Shown here piece after piece: positions 1-8,082 of a stretch of DNA of 64,000 nt. Origin of the DNA: an uncultured Oscillospiraceae bacterium (GTDB lineage: Bacteria; Bacillota; Clostridia; Oscillospirales; Oscillospiraceae); assembly GCA_934567355.1 (NCBI GenBank), contig CAKTJC010000015.1, forward strand, positions 1 to 64,000, given 5' to 3'. Every line of letters begins with the position of its first letter. The first letter of the stretch is position 1. The translations under genes and the position numbers were made by a program. Below the pieces are notes generated by a model. The model did not search any database and was not told where the DNA came from. It worked only from the letters and a program-made list of their open reading frames with translations.

Positions 1-9
1 AATTAAACG

Positions 10-38
10 TTGACAATATAAACATATAATGATATAAT
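10..38 (+). promoter_or_regulatory. sigma-A promoter of the hexonate operon
   Basis: A perfect -35 box TTGACA (10-15) and a perfect -10 box TATAAT (33-38) are separated by 17 bp, about 140 bases before the dehydrogenase start. No operator is obvious in what is visible; regulatory sites may lie beyond the window edge. Confidence 0.85.
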
Positions 39-177
39 CGGCATATCTGATATATACAACAGCAATAAGAAGAACGGATTCTGCTTGCTTGTGCTGAATC
101 TTCCGATAATGAATATTGAAAACTTGCGCTTTAAGGTAAGGAATATCCTAACATTGCAGCAAGAAAGGGGAAAGAAA

Positions 178-1194
178 ATGAAATATATCTCTATTCGTGA
201 ACCTCATGTAGTGGAAATTTTGGAGAAAGAATGCCCGAAGCCTGAAAAAGGCGAAGCTTTGCTTAAAATGCTTTATGGCGGCATCTGCGGCAGCGACTTG
301 GGGACCTATCGCGGCACATTTGCGTATGCAGGCTATCCGCGGATCCCGGGACACGAAATTGCAGCCGAAATTGTGGAAGTACCGGACAATGATTTGGGCT
401 TGAAACCCGGAATGGTTGTAACAGTGAACCCTTATTTTAACTGCGGGAAATGCTATTCCTGCCAACATGGATTGGTAAATGCCTGCATGCATAACGAGAC
501 TCTGGGAGCTCAGCGCGATGGCGCGTTCAGCCAGTATTTCACGGCACCACTGGAGCGCATTTACGACGGTAAAGGCCTGCCTCCCAAAATCCTTGCTGCG
601 ATTGAGCCTTTCTGTATTGGTTACCATGGTGTTAAAAGAGCGATGCCAAAACCGGGGGAGAAGGTGCTGATTGTGGGCTCCGGTACGATTGGCAATGTGG
701 CGATGCTGGCAGCCAAGAGCTTCGGTGCGGACGTGTATATGTGCGATATTGCCGAAGGGAAATTGGAGTTTGCCAGGGAAAACGGTGTAAGCGATGTGAT
801 TGTAAATAGTTCTCCGGAGGTTTTCCAGGCAGAGGTGGATCGGCTGACCGGCGGCAACGGCTTCGATGTGACGATCGAGGCGGTGGGCCTGGCCAGCACA
901 TTTCAAAACTGCATTGATGCGGCCGCATTTGGCGGACGCGTTGTATTGATCGGCGTGAGCAAGCAAAGCTTGGATTTTGCTTTTAATGTGATTCAGAAAA
1001 AAGAACTGAATATTTTTGGTTCCCGCAATGCTCTGAAGGAGGACTTCCTGGCACTGATCGATTTGGTGTCCGAAGGCAAGGTGCAGCTTGATGACATCAT
1101 CACAGATGTATATCCCTTTGAGCAGGCAGCTGAAGCATTCCATCAAATGGAAACAAATGGCGCGCATATGCTCAAAACGCTCCTGCAGTTTTAA
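178..1194 (+). CDS. zinc-dependent alcohol dehydrogenase, L-galactonate dehydrogenase (LgoD)-like
   Basis: Medium-chain dehydrogenase of 338 aa. Catalytic zinc ligands are C37, H59-E60 and E143, the structural zinc cysteines are C89, C92, C95 and C103, and the NAD-binding Rossmann motif GSGTIG is at 167-172. The ATG at 178 follows a GAAAGGGGAAAG Shine-Dalgarno region; an upstream in-frame start at 85 has none. The family oxidises secondary hydroxyls of sugars and polyols. Blocks such as YPRIPGHE, QRDGAFSQY and FGSRNALKEDF recall E. coli LgoD (YjjN), which oxidises L-galactonate to D-tagaturonate. The next sugar enzymes in the operon are tagaturonate reductase and altronate dehydratase, which fits that role. 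The exact substrate is inferred, and other polyol or aldonate dehydrogenase activities are possible. Confidence 0.8.
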   Translation: MKYISIREPHVVEILEKECPKPEKGEALLKMLYGGICGSDLGTYRGTFAYAGYPRIPGHEIAAEIVEVPDNDLGLKPGMVVTVNPYFNCGKCYSCQHGLVNACMHNETLGAQRDGAFSQYFTAPLERIYDGKGLPPKILAAIEPFCIGYHGVKRAMPKPGEKVLIVGSGTIGNVAMLAAKSFGADVYMCDIAEGKLEFARENGVSDVIVNSSPEVFQAEVDRLTGGNGFDVTIEAVGLASTFQNCIDAAAFGGRVVLIGVSKQSLDFAFNVIQKKELNIFGSRNALKEDFLALIDLVSEGKVQLDDIITDVYPFEQAAEAFHQMETNGAHMLKTLLQF

Positions 1195-1430
1195 AGAACT
1201 TCTGAATAACTTGTCCGTTCCTGAACAGCAGAAGCTCGTACCGCGAGACGAAAAATGAAAATAAAACCCCTCGCTGTCGGCTCTTACTGGTCTTATCGGA
1301 GCTTCCATGAAGGAGACATACGCATTGATCTTCATGCGTTGTATATCACTTAAAAGAAGGGAGGCACTTTGCAAATCCAATTGATTCTATCTATCCTGTA
1401 AAAATATTAAAAAGAGAAAGGAAGAATCCC

Positions 1431-2969
1431 ATGAAAAAGATCCGCTTTATCGCAATTGCCCTTATCGCTATGATGCTGCTGAGTTTGGCTCCTGCGTCTA
1501 TGGCAGAATCTCCTAAGATCGTAAAGGTTGCAACCTCTGAGTCCATTGTAAAGTGCGATCCCCACGACCAGCAGGGGTGGCCGGGCCGGGCTGCCATGCG
1601 GATGGTGATGGAAACTCTGGTGGAAACCGATCACGAAGGTAATACGACCCCGCTGATGGCAAAATCCTGGGAGATATCCGAGGATAACAAGGAAATAACC
1701 TTCTACCTGTTTGATGGAATTACTGCCTCCAATGGCGAAGTGGTCAACGCGGATGATGTTGTGGCTACGTTTAAGCGCATCCTGGCGGATGGAACCATTG
1801 CTTTCCGCAGTTCGTATTGGGATAAGCTGGTTGGCGTTGAGAAGGTAGATGATCTGACGGTTAAATTCCTGTTCAGCGAGCCGGATTGTATGGCACTTAC
1901 TTATTTCGGTATTACTCCCATCTTTACTGATGAATCCTATGCCCAGTATGGTGAAAAACTGTGGCTGGACCAGGTAATGCTGGGCAGCGGCCCCTGGATC
2001 TGGGATGAATGGGTGGATGGTCAGTATGTTCACATGACCAAGAATCCTAACTATTGGAATAAGGCCAACTATAATCCCAAGTATGACGAATTTTATATGT
2101 ACTTCCTGACAGAGGAATCCTCCGCAATCGCTGCACATTTGGCTGGCGATGTTGACGCTTACATCTCTGTCGGCGGTATTTCTCCTGAAAATGTAACTCT
2201 GTACGATAGCTACAGCAACATCGATTGCTTCGCGAAGCTGACCAGCCTGTATCACTTCATCGGCATGCAGTGCGGCGAGGGCAAGATTTTCAATGATGTA
2301 AACATGCGCCGCGCTTTCTCCATGGCCTTTGACCGTGAACTGATTGGCACTGCTTTCATCGGAGATGATATTGAGGTGGCAAAAGGCGGTCCGGCCTTCA
2401 GCTTTACGCTTGGCTACAACGAAGACATTGATACCCCCTACTATCAGTATGACCCCGAGCAGGCCAAGGCGCTGCTGCAGGAGAGCGGCTACAAGGGTGC
2501 TGCCATCAATTTCCTGGTGGGTACCAACGTGCCCTTCGGCGAAAGCATTGCCCTGATCATTGCTGAGCAGTGTGCGGAGATCGGGCTGAATGTTGAGGTG
2601 GAGATGTGTGAAATTGCCACATTCCAGGATCGCAGGAAGGCCGGCGACTATGATTGCTACATTACCACTGACGGCGTCCTTTATGGTGAGGGCTACCAGT
2701 TCTACAATACGCGCCTGATCGTGGATCCCCACAAGCATAATTACAAGAACGATACCTTCGTAGAAATGGCCAAGCGTTCCGGCACTCTGCTGGATAAGGA
2801 TGAGCGCTCTGAGTTGTACAAGGAGATCAACCAGATCTTGGCATATGATTGCCCGATTATCAGCTTGTTCTGCGAACCGAAGACCTATGCCATTGATAAG
2901 GATGTAGCCGGCATCCGACTGTATACCGACGGCGATTTTGACTTCAATCGCATTGACCAGGCGCAATAA
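1431..2969 (+). CDS. ABC transporter substrate-binding protein, family 5 (Dpp/Opp type)
   Basis: Extracellular solute receptor of 512 aa, the usual length for SBP family 5. A signal peptide covers residues 1-26 (MKKIR followed by a hydrophobic stretch) and ends in SMA-ES, a signal peptidase I type site. No lipobox cysteine is seen, which is unusual for a Gram-positive binding protein. The body has family features such as LMAKSWEIS, VNADDVVATFKRIL and NMRRAFSMAFDRE. The two permeases and two ATPases of the importer follow. Family 5 proteins bind peptides, nickel or oligosaccharides; between sugar-acid genes, an aldonate, lactone or oligosaccharide ligand is likelier than a peptide, but this is inference. 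Confidence 0.92.
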   Translation: MKKIRFIAIALIAMMLLSLAPASMAESPKIVKVATSESIVKCDPHDQQGWPGRAAMRMVMETLVETDHEGNTTPLMAKSWEISEDNKEITFYLFDGITASNGEVVNADDVVATFKRILADGTIAFRSSYWDKLVGVEKVDDLTVKFLFSEPDCMALTYFGITPIFTDESYAQYGEKLWLDQVMLGSGPWIWDEWVDGQYVHMTKNPNYWNKANYNPKYDEFYMYFLTEESSAIAAHLAGDVDAYISVGGISPENVTLYDSYSNIDCFAKLTSLYHFIGMQCGEGKIFNDVNMRRAFSMAFDRELIGTAFIGDDIEVAKGGPAFSFTLGYNEDIDTPYYQYDPEQAKALLQESGYKGAAINFLVGTNVPFGESIALIIAEQCAEIGLNVEVEMCEIATFQDRRKAGDYDCYITTDGVLYGEGYQFYNTRLIVDPHKHNYKNDTFVEMAKRSGTLLDKDERSELYKEINQILAYDCPIISLFCEPKTYAIDKDVAGIRLYTDGDFDFNRIDQAQ

Positions 2970-2980
2970 AGACATTCTGT

Positions 2981-3013
2981 GCGTATGGGCCGCCCTGCCG
3001 GCGGCTCATACGC
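2981..3013 (+). other. intergenic hairpin between binding protein and permease genes
   Basis: The stem GCGTATG-G-GCCGCC (2981-2994) pairs with GGCGGC-T-CATACGC (3000-3013), with a 5-base loop and one G.T pair. No T-run follows, so it is probably an mRNA 3'-end stabiliser or partial terminator that lets the binding protein be made in excess over the membrane subunits. Confidence 0.7.
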
Positions 3014-3047
3014 CGAATAAAAAGGCAGAATAAACGGAGGGTTGACA

Positions 3048-3974
3048 GTGAATCTGCTACGTTACATCGGAAAACGTCTGGCACAGACTGTGCTGGTATT
3101 GATATGTGTTTCCATCATTGCTTTTGGGTTAATTCGTATTGCTCCCGGTGATCCGGCCACGCTGCTTTTACCCGATAACGCTACTGAGGAAGCAATTGCT
3201 GCCAAACGGACGGAGTTGGGACTGGATCAGCCCATCGTTATGCAATATCTGAAGTATATGCAGGGTGTGCTGAAGGGGGATTTCGGAACCTCTTACAACT
3301 ATCAGCAGCCGGTGCTGAAAATCTATTTTTCCCGCTTTTGGGCTACGCTGGAGTTAACCGGGGCTATGATGCTGATCTGCTTGGGCGTGGGAATTCCTTT
3401 GGGTATTATTGCGGGTATCCATCAGGGCACAGGCTTGGATTTTGTATCCATGGTTTTTGCACTGATAGGTCAATCTATGTGCAACGTTTGGCTGGCAATT
3501 TTGAATATTTACATTTTTGCAGTATGGCTGGGCTGGCTGCCATCGGTAGGCATGGGAGGAATTGAGCACATCATCCTTCCGGCTTTGACATTAGGTTATC
3601 CTTTGTCGGCGACCACGTGCCGTTTGGGCCGCTCCGGTATGATTGATGTGCTGCGTGAGGATTACATCACATGCACTTTAGCGAAAGGTATTCCCGAGCG
3701 GCTGGTATATACCAAATACGCTTTTAAAAATGCACTGATTCCGATCGTTACGATCGTTGGATCTCAGTTCGGAACATTCCTGGGCGGCTCTGTAGTTGTG
3801 GAATGCATCTTCTCCTGGTCGGGTGTCGGCCAGATGCTGAATCAGGCCATTGGCAACCGCGACTATGAATTGGTGCAGGGCTCCTTGCTTCTGATGGCGG
3901 CAATGTGCGCCCTGGTGTTCTTACTGATCGATATAATTAACGCGGCGATTGATCCGCGTATTACTCTGGATTAA
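3048..3974 (+). CDS. ABC transporter permease, DppB/OppB type
   Basis: Inner-membrane subunit of 308 aa. It opens with the family signature NLLRYIGKRL and a first membrane helix, followed by the periplasmic-facing segment GDPATLLLPDNAT and PIVMQYLKYM. The BPD_transp_1 domain ends with the EAA-like loop around RLGRSGMIDVLREDYI. The GTG at 3048 lies 7 bases after GGAGG (3036-3040), whereas the in-frame TTG at 3042 is too close, so GTG is chosen. It pairs with the next gene as the heterodimeric channel of the importer. Confidence 0.92.
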   Translation: MNLLRYIGKRLAQTVLVLICVSIIAFGLIRIAPGDPATLLLPDNATEEAIAAKRTELGLDQPIVMQYLKYMQGVLKGDFGTSYNYQQPVLKIYFSRFWATLELTGAMMLICLGVGIPLGIIAGIHQGTGLDFVSMVFALIGQSMCNVWLAILNIYIFAVWLGWLPSVGMGGIEHIILPALTLGYPLSATTCRLGRSGMIDVLREDYITCTLAKGIPERLVYTKYAFKNALIPIVTIVGSQFGTFLGGSVVVECIFSWSGVGQMLNQAIGNRDYELVQGSLLLMAAMCALVFLLIDIINAAIDPRITLD

Positions 3975-3987
3975 GGAGGCGCTTTGT

Positions 3988-4839
3988 ATGGACAAAAAAT
4001 TGATCATGCGGCGGATGCTGCGGAGCGGTTTCTTTATTACAGGCGCCATTATTCTGACACTTATCATTGTTTTGTCATTGCTGGCTCCTGTGATATGCCG
4101 GTATAGCCCCACCGCCTCATCTTTAAAGGACAGATTGATGGCGCCCGAGTGGTTTTCACGCGGGTTGGATGGACACATTCTGGGCACAGATCATATGGGA
4201 CGTGATCTGTTTACCCGCTTACTGTATGGTGCCCGTATTTCTATCTTTATTGCCGTGGTGGTGTGCGTTTCTTCGGCCATCATTGGCACCTGCCTGGGCC
4301 TGGTGGCCGGCTATTTTGGTGGCTTGGCGGACTCCATCATTATGCGCGCAATAGAAGTACTCCAGGCAATTCCAAACATTATTTTGGCAATTTGTGTTCT
4401 TTCGCTGCTGGGAGCAAGTACGACAAATCTGATTATAATTTTGGTTTTGGGCCGGTTAGGACTGTTCTGCCGCTTAGCGCGCAGCAACGTAATGGCGTAC
4501 CGCAATGCAGATTTTGTGCGGGTCAGCAGATCTATGGGTGCTTCCAACTCGCATATCATTTTCACTCAGATTCTGCCCAATATCACTACGCCGCTGATCG
4601 TGCAGCTGAGTCAGGCATTTGGTTCCAATATTATGATCGAGTCATCCCTCAGCTTTTTAGGCATGGGTATTCAGGCACCGAATCCGTCCTGGGGCAACAT
4701 GATCTCCGATGGCCGCAAATATTTGGCTACCAGCCCATGGGTGTGCTTTGTGCCGGGTGTGGCGCTGATGTTTGTAGTGCTGGCTTTTAATTTCCTGGGT
4801 GATGGCCTGCGCGATGTGCTGGACCCCAAGCGAATTTAG
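3988..4839 (+). CDS. ABC transporter permease, DppC/OppC type
   Basis: Second channel subunit, 283 aa. The N-terminal helix at about 13-35 is followed by the family motif LGTDHMGRDLFTRLLYGAR and a permease core ending in SLSFLGMGIQAPNPSWGNM, a strong OppC/DppC signature. The ATG at 3988 follows AGGAGG (3974-3979) with 8 bases between. The upstream permease stops just before that Shine-Dalgarno site, so the pair is translationally close. Confidence 0.92.
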   Translation: MDKKLIMRRMLRSGFFITGAIILTLIIVLSLLAPVICRYSPTASSLKDRLMAPEWFSRGLDGHILGTDHMGRDLFTRLLYGARISIFIAVVVCVSSAIIGTCLGLVAGYFGGLADSIIMRAIEVLQAIPNIILAICVLSLLGASTTNLIIILVLGRLGLFCRLARSNVMAYRNADFVRVSRSMGASNSHIIFTQILPNITTPLIVQLSQAFGSNIMIESSLSFLGMGIQAPNPSWGNMISDGRKYLATSPWVCFVPGVALMFVVLAFNFLGDGLRDVLDPKRI

Positions 4840-4852
4840 GGAGGGTGCGCAT

Positions 4853-5860
4853 ATGGCAATTAGAGAAGAGCAAAACAGAGGCGGCGCAGACACGCTGCTT
4901 GAGATTCAGAATCTGCACGTAAAGTTTACCACCGAACGAGCCACAGGCTATGCGCTCAATGGAGTCAATTTGAAGATTCGGCAGGGTGAAAGCCTGGGAT
5001 TGGTGGGCGAGTCCGGAGCGGGCAAAACCACCACGGCATTAAGCGTGCTGCGGCTGTTGTCCAAGGCTGGAAAGATTACGGATGGACAGATCCGGTTCCA
5101 TGGCAAAGATGTTATGAAAATGTCCAAACGCGAGCTGCTGGATATGCGTGGACGCCGTATTGCGATGATTTTCCAAAATCCGCTTTCGTCATTGAATCCT
5201 GTCTTTACCGTAGGAGAGCAAATTTCAATGGTGCTTAGGCATCACCTGAAGATGAGCCCGAAACAGGCAGATGCCCGTACCCGCGAACTGCTGGAATCTG
5301 TAGGCATTCCCGGCTACCGTATCAACGATTACCCGTCCCAGTTTAGCGGAGGTATGCGCCAGCGGGTAGGTATTGCTGCCGGCATTGCCTGTAATCCGGA
5401 GCTGCTGATCGCGGATGAACCGACGACAGCTTTGGATGTGACCATCCAGGCGCAGATCCTGGAATTGATGAAGGTGCTGCAAACCAAACATAAATCATCA
5501 CTGCTGATGATTACGCACAACCTGGGTATTATTTCTGAGCTGTGTGAAAATGTTGCGGTTATGTATGCCGGCCGCATCATCGAATATGGTACTGTACGTG
5601 AGGTGTTTGCTAATCCGTGCCATCCCTATACGAAGGGCTTGCTGGGGGCTTTGCCCAGCCTGGATAATACCAAAACCCGTTTGACTGCGATTCCCGGTAC
5701 AGTGGCCAACGCACAGCATCTGCCTACGGGCTGCGCTTTCCACCCGCGTTGTGAGCATTGTATGGAACAGTGCAGCCAAAATGCACCTGGAATGATATGC
5801 ATCAATCAGGACCATTATGTGGCCTGCACTTTGTACGGGGAGGGACAAAAGCATGAGTAA
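4853..5860 (+). CDS. ABC transporter ATP-binding protein, DppD/OppD type
   Basis: Cytoplasmic ATPase of 335 aa. It carries Walker [10 protein letters not shown], signature FSGGMRQR, Walker [13 protein letters not shown] and the switch histidine in MITHNLG. The C-terminal oligopeptide-transporter extension has the spaced cysteines [14 protein letters not shown] typical of the family, which in some members bind an iron-sulfur cluster. The start at 4853 follows GGGAGGG. Its end overlaps the next gene by 8 bases, as expected for paired DppD-DppF subunits. Confidence 0.93.
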   Translation: MAIREEQNRGGADTLLEIQNLHVKFTTERATGYALNGVNLKIRQGESLGLVGESGAGKTTTALSVLRLLSKAGKITDGQIRFHGKDVMKMSKRELLDMRGRRIAMIFQNPLSSLNPVFTVGEQISMVLRHHLKMSPKQADARTRELLESVGIPGYRINDYPSQFSGGMRQRVGIAAGIACNPELLIADEPTTALDVTIQAQILELMKVLQTKHKSSLLMITHNLGIISELCENVAVMYAGRIIEYGTVREVFANPCHPYTKGLLGALPSLDNTKTRLTAIPGTVANAQHLPTGCAFHPRCEHCMEQCSQNAPGMICINQDHYVACTLYGEGQKHE

Positions 5861-6911
5861 TGTGGAAACCAATAAGCCCCTTGTGCGGGTTGAGCATTTG
5901 AAAAAATACTTTGTCATTCCACGCAAGGGAAAGCTTCACGCGGTGGACGATGTTAGCTTCGAAATTCAGGCCGGAGAAACGCTGGGCCTGGTAGGCGAAT
6001 CCGGCTGCGGGAAATCCACGGTAGGAAACGTAGTGATGCAGCTGCTGGGTAAAACGGACGGTAAGATTTTTATTAACAACCGTGAGCCTGCTGCATCCGG
6101 CCCGGAGCGCAATGAATTTTGCCGGAATGTCCAAATGATTTTTCAGGATCCGTACAGCTCTCTCAATTCCCGCAAAACGATTAAGGATATTCTGAGTGAG
6201 CCGCTTCTTGTGCAGAAGCTGTACAAAAAGGGTCCTGAGCTGGATGCGCGGCTGAAGGAACTGTGCGAGACTGTAGGCCTCAGCACGGATCTGCTGAACC
6301 ATTATCCGCATGAGCTGGATGGCGGTATGCGACAGGTCGTGGGCATTGCCCGTGCACTGTCTCTGAATCCTGGCTTCATTATTTGTGATGAACCAGTTTC
6401 GGCGCTGGATGTATCGGTGCAGGCCAAAATCATTAATCTGCTGATGGATTTACAGGAAAAGAAGCATTTGTCGTATTTGTTTATTTCTCATGACTTGAGC
6501 GTTGTCAAGCACATTTCCAATCGCATTGCAGTTATGTATTTGGGCCAGATCGTAGAAATGGCAGATAAGGAAGAGATGTTTGCCAACACGATGCATCCAT
6601 ACAGCATTGCATTGCTCAGCGCGGTGCCCCGTGTGTCGGTAGAACGCAAGGTAAGCCGTATTGTATTGAAGGGCGATGTACCCAGTCCTATGAATCCCAA
6701 GCCCGGCTGCCGCTTCGCCCCGCGCTGTTGGATGGCGCGGCCTGAATGTTTTGAAAATGACCAGCCTCTGCAGCAGGTTTCGCCCGGACATTGGGTTGCT
6801 TGCCAACATGCAGGCGAAAGCCGCAGCCTTATGAAAGATGCTGAGACATCTTCCTTGGAAGAAATGCTGAATACCGATGAAGGTAAGAAAGGAAACAACC
6901 ATGAACAGTGA
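5853..6911 (+). CDS. ABC transporter ATP-binding protein, DppF/OppF type
   Basis: Second ATPase of the importer, 352 aa. Walker A is GESGCGKST and Walker B is FIICDEPVSALD, with the switch histidine in FISHDLS and a C-terminal oligopeptide-transporter domain with CRFAPRC. The ABC signature reads LDGGMRQ rather than the usual LSGGQRQ, so the serine that contacts ATP is replaced by aspartate. Its partner DppD keeps the serine. The start ATG at 5853 overlaps the dppD-like stop. The C-terminal tail overlaps the next start by 11 bases. Confidence 0.92.
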   Translation: MSNVETNKPLVRVEHLKKYFVIPRKGKLHAVDDVSFEIQAGETLGLVGESGCGKSTVGNVVMQLLGKTDGKIFINNREPAASGPERNEFCRNVQMIFQDPYSSLNSRKTIKDILSEPLLVQKLYKKGPELDARLKELCETVGLSTDLLNHYPHELDGGMRQVVGIARALSLNPGFIICDEPVSALDVSVQAKIINLLMDLQEKKHLSYLFISHDLSVVKHISNRIAVMYLGQIVEMADKEEMFANTMHPYSIALLSAVPRVSVERKVSRIVLKGDVPSPMNPKPGCRFAPRCWMARPECFENDQPLQQVSPGHWVACQHAGESRSLMKDAETSSLEEMLNTDEGKKGNNHEQ

Positions 6912-7773
6912 TATTAAAATTCGTTGGATCACGACCACTTGCTTTGAGGTAGTACTGCCGAGCGGCAAGACAATTATTTTTGACCCCTGGTGCGGCGAAT
7001 CTTCTACGGAAGGGCCTGATTTAGGTGTCCAGGTGGATTTCTCAGTGGATCAGTTTACGGGGGCTGACTATATCTTCCTGTCCCATACTCATTTCGACCA
7101 TGTAGTGAGCGTGAAGGAACTGTTGGAGAAGAAATCCAAGGATCCTTGCGGCGGACAGGTGTTCCTTCCCCCCATCTCTGCAAAACTGTTCAGCGATGTG
7201 TATGATGTGCCGCTTGTCAATTTGGTGCCGGTATATCCTTATGAGACGATGGATCTGGACGATCTGATCGTAACGCCTTTGCCCTGCCGTCATTTCGGTG
7301 ATAAAGGTGTTGATGTGTCTGAGACTCCATCGCAGGCTCATGCCAATGCCATGGCCCAGGGAACGAGTGAGCAAAGCTACCAGTGCTCTACCTGGGGTTC
7401 CCTGGAGGAAACGGATTGGGCAATTACCATAAAGGAAAATAATTTCCGCTTTATGGTGCTGGGCGGCCGCGTGTATCGTTTTAATAATATTTATAAATTC
7501 TGTGAAAACTTCCATCCTGATTTCGTGGTTCGTCAGGTAAGCACGGGCGCGACACCGGTGGACTATGCCCGTATGGTGGCTCGATTCCATGCACCGGTTG
7601 TTTTCCCCTCCCATCACGATTCCCACCACTTGGATCGGGCTCAGAATATGAGTTTCGAAGCTTATTTTGACAAGGTGAACAAGGAATTGGAGGCTATGAA
7701 TGCCTGCACGGTTGTAAAGAATATTCAGCCCTACAAGTGGTACCACATGGGCGTATTCTGCCGGGAAGAATAA
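6901..7773 (+). CDS. metallo-beta-lactamase-fold hydrolase, possible lactonase
   Basis: MBL-fold protein of 290 aa. The metal motif SHTHFDH lies at 61-67 (H62, H64, D66, H67), with a further likely ligand H131 (PCRHFGD) and a C-terminal HHD at 238-240. The usual metal-bridging Asp after strand 9 is not seen: that position reads MVLGGRVYRF (185-194). The family is hydrolytic, and the UlaG branch opens sugar lactones. Between a sugar-acid importer and uxaB/uxaA, a lactonase role is plausible but unproven. The start at 6901 follows AAAGGAAA; the ORF overlaps the upstream ATPase end. Confidence 0.75.
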   Translation: MNSDIKIRWITTTCFEVVLPSGKTIIFDPWCGESSTEGPDLGVQVDFSVDQFTGADYIFLSHTHFDHVVSVKELLEKKSKDPCGGQVFLPPISAKLFSDVYDVPLVNLVPVYPYETMDLDDLIVTPLPCRHFGDKGVDVSETPSQAHANAMAQGTSEQSYQCSTWGSLEETDWAITIKENNFRFMVLGGRVYRFNNIYKFCENFHPDFVVRQVSTGATPVDYARMVARFHAPVVFPSHHDSHHLDRAQNMSFEAYFDKVNKELEAMNACTVVKNIQPYKWYHMGVFCREE

Positions 7774-7797
7774 TCGGCATAAGGGCGGTTGATACGG

Positions 7798-8064
7798 ATG
7801 AGAAAGCTGCAAAAGGCACAGAAATGGGCCAGAATCCTGTACACATTTACTTTTTTGCTGACGGCAGTAGGAATTTTACTGGAGGCGTTGGGCCTTTCTG
7901 TGTCAAAGATGGCGTTTGCAGCGGCATTATTGGCATTAGCAGGTTATCTTGGAGTCGTGGCGGCTTTTTTGCGATGCCCCCAGTGCGGCTGCCTCATTCA
8001 GATCAACCCTTTGCATAATCTTAAAAAATGTCCGAAATGCGGAATTAATTTAACTGACGAATGA
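7798..8064 (+). CDS. small membrane protein with C-terminal zinc ribbon
   Basis: Protein of 88 aa, function unknown. Two hydrophobic segments (about 12-32 and 38-58) are followed by a cytoplasmic-looking zinc ribbon with C-P-Q-C-G-C and KKCPKCG. The ATG at 7798 is used because the preceding TTG at 7789 touches the Shine-Dalgarno AGGGCGG. It sits 24 bases after the MBL gene and 18 before uxaB, so it is co-transcribed with the sugar-acid genes. Confidence 0.7.
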   Translation: MRKLQKAQKWARILYTFTFLLTAVGILLEALGLSVSKMAFAAALLALAGYLGVVAAFLRCPQCGCLIQINPLHNLKKCPKCGINLTDE

Positions 8065-8082
8065 TAAAAAGGATGGTAATGA

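Noticed and set aside
1407..2975. Long minus-strand frame of 522 codons opposite the SBP gene
   Set aside because: It mirrors a clear family-5 binding protein gene and has no recognisable domain or Shine-Dalgarno; it is a shadow of codon bias.
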